Of a stretch of DNA of 16,679 bases, positions 9,201 through 15,663 are shown piece by piece (within the stretch, counting starts at the first letter, position 1; each line of letters starts with the position of its first letter). Position numbers and translations under genes: made by a program. The stretch is taken from the NCBI GenBank assembly GCA_037969195.1, contig JBBKWZ010000170.1, positions 1-16,679 of the forward strand, read 5' to 3'. This stretch comes from JAHEJB01 sp037969195. Its GTDB lineage: Bacteria > Bacteroidota > Rhodothermia > Rhodothermales > Rubricoccaceae. The notes below the pieces were generated by a model, which was not told the origin of the DNA, did no database searches, and saw nothing but the letters and a program-made list of their open reading frames with translations.

Positions 9201-11416
9201 GTGCGCCGCTCTGCCTGGACTCGAGGCTCCTGGCCCATCGTTTTTCGTACGGTTCGACCGCCCTTAGTGCGGTCACCAACCACCTCTCAGGCACCCTGAA
9301 CGTGACCACTGGTGCGCTCAACCTCCGCAACCAGCTCGCCTTCAAGTTCCTGTCTCGGCCAGCGCTACTCGTTGAACGCGGTAGTGTGGACATGACGTTC
9401 GATGGCGTAGAGCTTACAGTCGGAGGCACGGTGCGGTTGGATAGGAAACGTTCGTTTGATTTTGCGACGACGTATGAGTTTGGGAATGAAGAGAAGGCCA
9501 TTCTGGTCGAAGAACTAAACATGAGCCTGGACAGCGATGTCTGGTCGTTGGTTCAGCCTGCCCGAATCTCCATCGGACAGGGTTACCGGTTCGAAAATCT
9601 GCTTCTGCAAGCTGAGGACGGAACCCAGCAGATTGCAGCCGACGGAGTCATCGACAGAGGAGGCGAGCAGGCCTTCATTCTCAGCATGGAGGATTTCAAT
9701 GCAGAAGCCGTCGCCGATCTAATTGGATTCGAGGGATTGGGAGGCCGGTTTTCGACAACGTTGTTGATGTCGGGTTCGGCGCGTAACCCCGAGATTGCCG
9801 GCACAGCATCGCTGTACGATTTCTCCGCCGACGGTAGAGCGGTCGGTTCAATCGATGTCGGCGTCGACTATTCGAACGAAAGGCTTGATCTCAATGCTCG
9901 ACTTGATCATATCGATGGTAATGCACTAACGGCCCGAGGCCACATCCCTCTCCATTTCTCGTTAGCTGATGTTGGCGACGACGGCGTCTCCTCAATTTCG
10001 GAGGCCTCCGATGCCGATGAGGTGAGCCTTGCGATCCGCGCCGACTCGTTTCAGGTGGGCTGGATTGAGCCATTCCTCAATCCCAAGACCTATACAGCTG
10101 TTTCAGGCATTCTCAATGCAGACATCACCGTGGACGGCACACAGGCGAATCCTCAACTGAAGGGAAGAGCTCGCCTGGCCGAAGGGCGGATTGGGCTCGC
10201 CTTCGCAGGACGCGTGTTCGAAACGCTAAGCGCTTCCCTGCGCTTCATAGGAAATCAGGTGATCATTCAGAGTGCCGCTCTCGCGGACCCCGATGGCACC
10301 GAACGTATGCACGCCGAAGGCACGGTGACCCTTCAAAAGCTGTCCCTCGGCGAACTGAGCATTGATGTCGTCCCAAAGAACCTGCTCGCGATGGAAACCC
10401 CAACGTATGACGGGCTGGTCATCAACCGTGGATCGCGTCCTCTTCGGTTAACCGGAACCATTGCTGACCCCGTTCTTCGAGGCTCGGCTGTGCTGACTCC
10501 AGGGACGATCAATATGACGGACGACCTCATCGCCCGGCAGTTGGAGGATGTCACGCTGTCCGTTGCGGATTTGCGCATCATCGAAAGCCGGTTTGGGCGG
10601 AGAATAACATCGCGCGATACGTCGGTCTCCCGCTTTTACAAAGCACTCGATCTCGACATTGACGTCGAGATCGGCAGCGACGTTTGGCTGCGTTCTACTT
10701 CCGGGCTGATGCCGTTCGCCGCAGAGTTTAGAGGTGATATTCAGGCCGTGAAACCTCCGCTAGCTGATAAAACGAACATGTTCGGCACCGTGGACGTGAC
10801 GCGCGGCTGGGTAGAAACGCTGAATCGCCGCTTCGAAATTGAACGCGGGACCCTTGTGTTCAATGGCCCCATGGACGAAACGCTCGTTGATCTGCAAGCG
10901 GTTCTCGGCATTCGTACCGACCCGACAGTTGGGACAACCGCAGTGGAGATCAACTTGCTGGTAAGCGGGCGCCTCGGGAATGACCTGACCATCACACTTT
11001 CATCCACACCCCAACTCGACAATGCGGACATCGTCTCGCTTATCGTGACCGGCCAGCTTGCTGAGAACGCACTTGGTGGAGGCGCTTTGGCTGGAGCGGG
11101 TGAGGGTTTTTTCCTGGGCCAGATTTCTGGACTCGCGGAAGGATTGGGAAGCAGCTTCGGCGAGAGTATTGGCTTCAGCCTTGACGTTGTTCAGATCGAC
11201 CAGACGCCGAACGGCCTCGTCATCCGACTCGGGAAGTACCTCACCAGCAAAGCATTCGTTTCGCTGGGCCTGCCTATAAACACAAGTGGACAGAATCTGC
11301 TCCAGCAGAACAATGCGGAGCTCACGCTGGAGTATGCGCTGATTCGCTGGTTGCTACTCCAACTGGAGTACAGGAACGGCGTCGGCGGCGGCCTGATTTT
11401 CGAGTACGCGTACTAA
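6212..11416 (+). CDS. tamB: TamB (DUF490) translocation and assembly module / AsmA-like bridge protein
   Basis: This 1734-residue protein is far longer than E. coli TamB (about 1260). It has a short cytoplasmic start, one membrane anchor at about 29-51, an AsmA-like N-terminal part, a long beta-rich middle, and the conserved DUF490 domain over roughly the last 340 residues. That domain includes LRLTGTIADPVLRG, GTVDVTRGWVE, FEIERGTLVFNG, LSSTPQLDNADIVSLIVTGQ and a C-terminal LEYRNGVGGGLIFEYAY. It is expected to span the periplasm and meet TamA with its C terminus. TamB, YhdP and YdbH are implicated in moving phospholipids to the outer membrane. The middle (about residues 334-940) is a repeat array, described separately. 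GTG at 6212 and ATG at 6224 (residue 5) are both possible starts. It lies 3 bases after tamA and 68 bases before mlaE. Confidence 0.93.
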   Translation: MAEPMNHSPEGQAPTLPVEGKRGCGVSLLRGFVFTVLGVFAIVILFVLFLQTSPGRNFVRGIAVGQIQDLLAEGATIDIEGLSGNVLTNAELTNVVILQAHDTTATIDTLRVRYNLLTLLRRTFSADQLELVGPAVYARQRADSTFNIAHLLKPMDEADADTSAAPFVVILDSAMVRQGYMEAHFYSLERDSVIVLNNITLTAADFYSGGDRLEAQLHELAAQAVAPDGVTQLNLTAGGSVTLEELTLDHLQLTSTSGTDVSGTARLSFAGGRLPDLTADLTAEPFALADVRAFSGIELYGNPRVRLTANNENDRLAFTVQGTPHAGATISIDGSLENTDGLRYRVEGQLRGVNPAEFTHNESHSANLTGDLRIDLSGTSTRTLDGPFAINLTDTRIGDQPIDHLRFDGAFRTGRIEFGVDADVPGLRVHAEGDARPFDETPIYEISGVAEDVNLARLLRDPNQSARFSGTFDVSGVGIDPETMIAEAIVDLQNVHFGKLDLDYLDGVAEIRQGRVRFVAETNLANGGGLVEATGEAEPFLTPLAYRVTDGYVRNLNVAALTGNPAQESDLTGAFTLDGRGTDFSSIVADLTASLSDSRFGDYDIVAADFDGRLERGLLSLDGSVDLGRVGFAEITGTARPFDNVLSYDLNGRVEHLDLAELLNNPARQSDISSAFTARGSGRNLASLSLDATLDLDYSSYGAQEVTGGRLTLRLEEGNLIADGTLETPEGTFALDVSGRPFDTNPTLSFGDRMCFGGIDLATLTGNPDLRTRLNGCFRGRIDGFDLARLSAEGIVTLQPSTINDAEVESGTIDLTLRGGLVDANADLVLTDPAAVESGLSFHLDGRPFDEIPTYATNGSFRHIDVVALAGLEAEQAAPITVNFDLVGEGLQFETMSLRGEISAGRSKLGSATLDTLQARFDLNRGRVVLDTLLLRSDIADAYGGGSVTLTEEAGNDFSNLTIDAVIYDLSPLNAYVAQPLSLSEGELKLVITGEPGAPLCLDSRLLAHRFSYGSTALSAVTNHLSGTLNVTTGALNLRNQLAFKFLSRPALLVERGSVDMTFDGVELTVGGTVRLDRKRSFDFATTYEFGNEEKAILVEELNMSLDSDVWSLVQPARISIGQGYRFENLLLQAEDGTQQIAADGVIDRGGEQAFILSMEDFNAEAVADLIGFEGLGGRFSTTLLMSGSARNPEIAGTASLYDFSADGRAVGSIDVGVDYSNERLDLNARLDHIDGNALTARGHIPLHFSLADVGDDGVSSISEASDADEVSLAIRADSFQVGWIEPFLNPKTYTAVSGILNADITVDGTQANPQLKGRARLAEGRIGLAFAGRVFETLSASLRFIGNQVIIQSAALADPDGTERMHAEGTVTLQKLSLGELSIDVVPKNLLAMETPTYDGLVINRGSRPLRLTGTIADPVLRGSAVLTPGTINMTDDLIARQLEDVTLSVADLRIIESRFGRRITSRDTSVSRFYKALDLDIDVEIGSDVWLRSTSGLMPFAAEFRGDIQAVKPPLADKTNMFGTVDVTRGWVETLNRRFEIERGTLVFNGPMDETLVDLQAVLGIRTDPTVGTTAVEINLLVSGRLGNDLTITLSSTPQLDNADIVSLIVTGQLAENALGGGALAGAGEGFFLGQISGLAEGLGSSFGESIGFSLDVVQIDQTPNGLVIRLGKYLTSKAFVSLGLPINTSGQNLLQQNNAELTLEYALIRWLLLQLEYRNGVGGGLIFEYAY
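7208..9028 (+). repeat. Six diverged repeats of about 100-107 residues inside TamB
   Basis: Reading the protein shows a periodic block. A turn like G-x-A-R-P-F-D-x-x-x-x-Y is followed by a hydrophobic strand, then (D/N)-L-A-x-L-x-x-N-P, then (L/I)-(T/S)-G-x-F-x-x-x-G-x-G. The R of RPFD, or its equivalent, falls at residues 337 (diverged), 436, 538, 640, 740 and 847, so the spacing is 99, 102, 102, 100 and 107. The blocks are similar as protein and diverged as DNA, so the array is old. I infer that each unit adds a set of strands to the beta-groove and that copy number sets its length. Confidence 0.75.
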
Positions 11417-11424
11417 TACTTTTG
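11417..11424 (+). promoter_or_regulatory. Candidate Bacteroidota -7 promoter element upstream of mlaE
   Basis: TACTTTTG exactly matches the Bacteroidota -7 consensus TAnnTTTG and begins immediately after the tamB stop, 61 bases before the mlaE ATG. The matching -33 TTTG is not clear: only a T run at 11397-11400, with a short 16-base spacer, is nearby. Six fixed bases would occur several times by chance in a window this size, so only its position in the largest gap downstream of tamA makes it notable. It could give the mla genes their own transcription. Confidence 0.3.
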
Positions 11425-11484
11425 ACTGTCGAACCGAGCGGGGTCGAAATGCCGAGTACTTCCTCCTGACCGTACCTTCCCGAC

Positions 11485-12408
11485 ATGGAGCCCAACCCGC
11501 CAGAATCAGAGGACAACACCCAGCAGGAGTCGCTTTCGAAGCGCCTTCGAGGTGTGCGAAGGGTTCGACAGGAAGAGAAAATTCTGCAGGATATCTCGTT
11601 CGGCGAGCGGACGATGAAGCGTCTTCGGTCGTCGCAGGGCGTGGCATACCATTTCTTTGACCAAACCGGAGCGATGATCCTGTTTGTCGCGGAGTTCTTC
11701 AAGCGGTTCTGGCGAAGGCCGTTCGAGATCAAGGAGACGATTAACCAGATGGATGAGGTGGGATCGAAAAGTTTCCTCCTTACATCTGTAGTCGGCCTTT
11801 CCATCGGCGTAGTGCTGGCCATGCAGAGCCGTGGCACGCTGGCTCGTTTTGGCGCCGAAGCGTTCCTCCCAAGCATGCTGTCGTTCTCGATAATCAAAGA
11901 GATTGGCCCGGTGCTGACCAGTCTCGTTCTCGCAGGTCGGCTGGGTGCTGGCATTGCCGCAGAATTGGGATCCATGAAAGTCACCGAACAAATTGACGCA
12001 CTCGAAGTCGCGGCGCTGAAGCCGTTTCATTACCTCGTGGTCACGCGCGTGATCGCCTGCGTCATCATGTTCCCAATTATGACCATGCTGACCGACGTCA
12101 TCGCGCTCTCCGGAGGCTTCATCGAGTCCACGCTTTCCTCCGATATGGATTACCGCCTGTTTATCGGGGAGGCCTTCAAAACCATGCGCTTTGTAGATGT
12201 GACGGTGGATACGCTGAAAACGTCGATATTTGGCTTCATTGTTGGCATTGTCAGTTGCTACCTCGGCTACAGCGTTCGCGGAGGAACGCGAGAAGTTGGG
12301 CAAGCCGCCATGCAAGCCGTTGTACTCTCGTCACTGTTCATTCTCCTGGCGGATGTCATGGTAGTCCGGATCTCATTAATGGTCTTCGGAGATGTCTCGG
12401 GGCAGTGA
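11485..12408 (+). CDS. mlaE: MlaE-family lipid ABC transporter permease
   Basis: This is the membrane subunit of an MlaFED-type ABC transporter that moves phospholipids between the inner membrane and a periplasmic carrier. The hydrophobic MlaE domain covers about residues 95-303, with roughly five membrane segments. Its best-conserved part is present at 138-173: KEIGPVLTSLVLAGR, then GAGIAAELGSMKVTEQIDAL. The C-terminal R-G-G-T-R-E-V-G-x-A...V-V-L-S motif is at 265-282. The 307-residue reading is about 45 residues longer than E. coli MlaE (260), because of a charged N-terminal stretch rich in R, K, E and Q. An in-frame ATG at 11614 (residue 44) would give a 264-residue protein of standard length, so the start is open. 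mlaF follows 3 bases after the stop, so the two are surely co-transcribed. Confidence 0.93.
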   Translation: MEPNPPESEDNTQQESLSKRLRGVRRVRQEEKILQDISFGERTMKRLRSSQGVAYHFFDQTGAMILFVAEFFKRFWRRPFEIKETINQMDEVGSKSFLLTSVVGLSIGVVLAMQSRGTLARFGAEAFLPSMLSFSIIKEIGPVLTSLVLAGRLGAGIAAELGSMKVTEQIDALEVAALKPFHYLVVTRVIACVIMFPIMTMLTDVIALSGGFIESTLSSDMDYRLFIGEAFKTMRFVDVTVDTLKTSIFGFIVGIVSCYLGYSVRGGTREVGQAAMQAVVLSSLFILLADVMVVRISLMVFGDVSGQ

Positions 12409-12411
12409 GCT

Positions 12412-13227
12412 ATGCTTGATTTTTTCAGCAAAGAGGTATCGACTGAACCCGTAACGGGTGGATCTACACCTCCCCCGGAGAACACAATCGTTGCCTTCCG
12501 CGACGTTCACAAGGCGTTCGGGGAATTGCGCGTGCTTCGGGGTGTCAGCCTGGAACTTGAGCGAGGAACCAGCGCCGTTGTTCTGGGTGGCTCAGGATCA
12601 GGCAAGAGCGTCCTAATCAAGCACATTGTCGGGCTGCTCGCCCCTGACAAAGGCGAGGTGTGGGTGAAGGGCCAGCGCCTCGATTTGATGGATGGCGATG
12701 CGCTCGACAAGCAACGCCTCAGCATCGGGTTCCTTTTTCAGGGCGGCGCACTGTTCGACTCGATGAGTGTCTACGAGAACATGCGCTTCTACCTGGATCG
12801 CCATACGAAATGGCCAAAGAGTGAGAAGGACGACGCGATTGCGGAAGTTCTCGAAGCCGTCAATCTCCCCGATAAAGGACCTCAGTACCCGGCCGAGCTA
12901 TCCGGAGGACAGAAGAAGAGAATTGGTCTTGCCCGCGCGCTCATCCTCAAGCCTGAAATCATTCTGTACGATGAACCTACAACCGGTCTCGACCCCATCT
13001 CGGTTCGCGTGGTTGCCGACCTCATCGTGAAGCTCCGCGACGAACGCGGCATCTCCTCCATTGCAATTACCCACGACCTTCTCGCAGCAAGCATGATCAC
13101 TGATAGTGCCAACTTTATTGCCGACGGCAAGATCGTAGCCAGTGGCACATTGGATGAGGTGCGAAATTCCGATCATCCCATCGTGCGCGAGTTCTTTCAC
13201 GGCGCCGAGGCCTACATCGCAGCCTAA
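12412..13227 (+). CDS. mlaF: MlaF-family ABC transporter ATP-binding protein
   Basis: This 271-residue cytoplasmic ATPase powers the MlaE permease. Walker A is GGSGSGKS (59-66), the signature is LSGGQ (163-167) within LSGGQKKRIGLARAL, Walker B with catalytic E188 is IILYDEPTTGLDP (183-195), and the switch histidine is H221 in ITHDL. The Q-loop lies in FLFQGGALFDSMSVYEN, typical of MlaF/Mkl-type ATPases. An N-terminal tail of about 25 residues precedes the ABC fold. The ATG at 12412 lies 3 bases after the mlaE TGA, in the same frame, as expected for a coupled pair. All catalytic residues are present, so it should be active. Confidence 0.95.
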   Translation: MLDFFSKEVSTEPVTGGSTPPPENTIVAFRDVHKAFGELRVLRGVSLELERGTSAVVLGGSGSGKSVLIKHIVGLLAPDKGEVWVKGQRLDLMDGDALDKQRLSIGFLFQGGALFDSMSVYENMRFYLDRHTKWPKSEKDDAIAEVLEAVNLPDKGPQYPAELSGGQKKRIGLARALILKPEIILYDEPTTGLDPISVRVVADLIVKLRDERGISSIAITHDLLAASMITDSANFIADGKIVASGTLDEVRNSDHPIVREFFHGAEAYIAA

Positions 13228-13235
13228 CACCCCCG

Positions 13236-13267
13236 TAGCGCCTTGCCCTTTAGTGGTATTGGCGCTA
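13236..13267 (+). promoter_or_regulatory. Inverted repeat in the mlaF-mlaD gap
   Basis: TAGCGCC at 13236-13242 and GGCGCTA at 13261-13267 are exact reverse complements with an 18-base loop. They lie in the 70-base gap between mlaF and mlaD, the only real gap inside the mla group. No T run follows, so a simple terminator is unlikely. An RNA processing or protein-binding site, or chance, are the alternatives. Confidence 0.3.
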
Positions 13268-13297
13268 TCGTTTCCGTAATCGTGTAACCCCGTCCCC

Positions 13298-14359
13298 ATG
13301 TCACGCCAAGCTCGCCTCGGTCTCGTCGTTCTGGCAGGCGTCGTGCTATTTATCGCCCTGCTCTTCATCCTGGCGAACCGTACGTTCCTTCTTTCGGATA
13401 CGTACTCGATCCGGGCTGATTTCAACCGAGTCTCCGGCCTTCAAACGGGCGCGCGTGTTCTATACAACGGAATTTCTGTCGGTCGCGTAGAGGGAATCCA
13501 GCTACCCGCTTCGCCAGAGATGCCGATCTCTGTGGCGATGCAGATCAAGGACGAAGCCAAGCACCTCATCCGGACAGATTCCCGCGCGGTGATCCAAACC
13601 GATGGCCTTGTCGGCAACGTCATTGTGGCTCTCACGGCTGGTTCTCCCAACCAGCCCATTGTCGCTGAAAACGGTCGAATAACCGGCGTGGATCCGTTTC
13701 AGTTCAGTACAGTCACGGACAAGATGTTCGAGTCTGTCGCACGTTTTGATTCGGTGACCATTACGCTGACGAATATCATGCGGGATGTTCAATCGGGACA
13801 GGGCTCTCTTGGGCGCTTCATGTACGACCCACAACTCTACGATGAAACCGTCGTGACAGTTCAGGAACTTCGCGGTGCGCTCGGAAACATCGGAACCAGC
13901 GCGGATCAGCTCGTGGCGATAGCCGCGGATGGTGCCGGTGCTCTGGAGTCCATCATCCAAAAGGTGGATTCGGGTGATGGCACCCTTTCCCGCATACTCA
14001 ACGAAGACGGGATGTACGTCGCCCTCCTGCAATCTGCCGACCAGTTCCAGGCGATCTCGGCGGATCTTGGTGCCATCACTGAACGATTCGAAACAGCGGC
14101 GGGCCACATGGCGGTCGGTGCGTTCCGGTTCTCCGAGAATATGGAGGCGCTCAAACACAACTTCCTCTTCAAGGGCTACTTCGAAGACCGCGGATATCTG
14201 GAGATGGCGCCCTTCGAGATTCGTGAACAGGCCATTTCGGAGACGTACCAGGATCTCCAGCGATGGGAGCGGCAGTTGTACCTCCGCGAACTTGAGATGG
14301 ATCGCCGAGAACGCGGCGAGGGTGGCACTAGTCCCGCAGCGACGGACGGATCCAACTAG
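13298..14359 (+). CDS. mlaD: MlaD-type MCE-domain substrate-binding protein
   Basis: This 353-residue protein has an uncleaved N-terminal anchor (about residues 7-26) and one MCE domain (about 36-115, with SIRADFNRVSGLQTGARV and the NGISVGRVEGI block). MCE proteins form hexameric rings on MlaE and hand lipids between the membrane and periplasmic partners. After the MCE domain is a long helical tail, roughly 185 residues longer than in E. coli MlaD (183 residues). Two similar blocks occur in it: VQSGQGSLGRFMYDPQLYDE (164-183) and SGDGTLSRILNEDGMY (225-240). Near the end, HNFLFKGYFEDRGY (287-300) resembles a motif common at the end of longer MCE proteins. The C-terminal 35 residues are strongly charged. 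The tail could form a hollow needle or helical bundle on top of the ring. The ATG at 13298 is preceded by a C-rich leader with no Shine-Dalgarno sequence. Confidence 0.92.
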   Translation: MSRQARLGLVVLAGVVLFIALLFILANRTFLLSDTYSIRADFNRVSGLQTGARVLYNGISVGRVEGIQLPASPEMPISVAMQIKDEAKHLIRTDSRAVIQTDGLVGNVIVALTAGSPNQPIVAENGRITGVDPFQFSTVTDKMFESVARFDSVTITLTNIMRDVQSGQGSLGRFMYDPQLYDETVVTVQELRGALGNIGTSADQLVAIAADGAGALESIIQKVDSGDGTLSRILNEDGMYVALLQSADQFQAISADLGAITERFETAAGHMAVGAFRFSENMEALKHNFLFKGYFEDRGYLEMAPFEIREQAISETYQDLQRWERQLYLRELEMDRRERGEGGTSPAATDGSN

Positions 14360-14364
14360 AGAAC

Positions 14365-15663
14365 GTGGAAAGCAAACACCCTGCTTCGGAGGAATCACCA
14401 GCCGCAGAGATCGGCGGTACTTCGCCCAACACGGCATTCAACGTCGTTTTTCAGAGCCTCGTTGTTCTGGGTGGGCTGGCAGCCTTCCTCTACCTGCTCT
14501 TTTTTGAGGGAGAAGCGTCAAGCCCATTCATTATTGCGGCGGCTGGACTAATTCTCCTTTGGCCTCTTCGCGAGTACAAGGCCATCCGCGCGTTGCTGCT
14601 CGCCGGCGGCTTTGTCCTGGGGATCTGGACGCTTAACAGACTTGGCGGCGTCCTCGCTCCGTTTGCGTTCGTTTTCCTGTTGGCTTTCTTGCTTAATCCA
14701 CTGGTCGCGAGGGCGCACGAACGGTTCAAAGTAAAGCGCTGGATTACGTCGCTTCTCCTCACCCTGGCGTTCGTTGGCGTTCTTGTTTTGTTTGCGCTGT
14801 TGATCGTTCCGAGCCTCGTCGGGCAGATCGAGGGCTTGGCGACCGCGATCATCAACTTGATCTCCGGGTTGCCTCAATGGGTTGCTGAGACGGACGTTCT
14901 CAATTCACTGGAACGCACGGGATTGATCCAGCGAGATGCGCTCATGGAGCAACTGACGACGTTCTTGCCCAACCAGATAAATTCCATTGCTGCACGCATC
15001 CCGAGTGCCGTAAGTACGCTGACACGATCGGTGGGTACGCTTTTCGGCTTGCTGACGACCATTGCGCTCATCCCGGTCCTTCTGTTCTACGTCCTGAAGG
15101 ACTACACGCTGATCCGCGAAAGCATCATCAACCTGTTCCCCAGGTTTCGCGGCAGCCGCGACTACCTCTCCCAGACGAGCAAGGTGGTCGGCAACTACCT
15201 GCGCGGGCAGCTTACGATTTCCGCCATCGGCGCAATCATCGTCACGATTCCTCTCGTCATTTTCGGCGTGCCTTTCGCGCTGGTAATCGGATTGCTGACG
15301 GGGCTGCTCAACATGATCCCCAACCTTGGCGCCATCATTACCTACCTCATCGGTGGGTTATTGATGATTGCGTTCGGAACGGTTGGCGACTTTTTCCTGG
15401 TGATGGGCGTGCTCGTCGGGCAGTCGTTCCTCGAACAGAGTGTGCTCACGCCGAACATCATGGGCCAATCGGTTGGGCTCCATCCGGTGCTCATCATTTT
15501 CTCCCTTTTCGTGTTCAGCGCGTTCTTCGGATTCATTGGATTGCTGATTGCCGTGCCCGTCACAGCGTTGCTGGTACAGGTGTACAAGGCGTACCGCGAT
15601 GACTTCGTCATCGATATCGAACCCGAACCGAGCATTATCGTGGCGAAGACGAATGACGTTTGA
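14365..15663 (+). CDS. AI-2E family (PerM/YdiK-type) transporter-like membrane protein
   Basis: This 432-residue polytopic membrane protein belongs to the AI-2E family transporter / PerM group. Members have been linked to export of small molecules or ions, but the substrate is rarely known and cannot be read here. Eight or so hydrophobic segments are seen: about 33-47, 55-68, 75-90, 97-115, 127-150, 223-244, 284-330 (two), 330-355 and 373-405. A soluble segment lies between the fifth and sixth (about 151-220). Family marks are PNLGAIITYLIGG (319-331), the E-Q-x-x-L-T-P-x-I-M-G loop (357-367) and GLHPVLIIFSLF...GFIGLLIAVPVTALL (371-403). The GTG at 14365 starts 5 bases after the mlaD stop. Its end overlaps the next start by 11 bases. 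Confidence 0.88.
   Translation: MESKHPASEESPAAEIGGTSPNTAFNVVFQSLVVLGGLAAFLYLLFFEGEASSPFIIAAAGLILLWPLREYKAIRALLLAGGFVLGIWTLNRLGGVLAPFAFVFLLAFLLNPLVARAHERFKVKRWITSLLLTLAFVGVLVLFALLIVPSLVGQIEGLATAIINLISGLPQWVAETDVLNSLERTGLIQRDALMEQLTTFLPNQINSIAARIPSAVSTLTRSVGTLFGLLTTIALIPVLLFYVLKDYTLIRESIINLFPRFRGSRDYLSQTSKVVGNYLRGQLTISAIGAIIVTIPLVIFGVPFALVIGLLTGLLNMIPNLGAIITYLIGGLLMIAFGTVGDFFLVMGVLVGQSFLEQSVLTPNIMGQSVGLHPVLIIFSLFVFSAFFGFIGLLIAVPVTALLVQVYKAYRDDFVIDIEPEPSIIVAKTNDV

Noticed and set aside
11506..12315. Minus-strand open frame of about 269 codons opposite mlaE
   Set aside because: Low-complexity, histidine- and arginine-rich translation with no recognisable motif; mlaE is clear on the plus strand.
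13502..14437. Minus-strand open frame of about 311 codons opposite mlaD
   Set aside because: It crosses the mlaD end and the next gene start, has no domain signal, and the plus-strand protein is a clear MCE protein.
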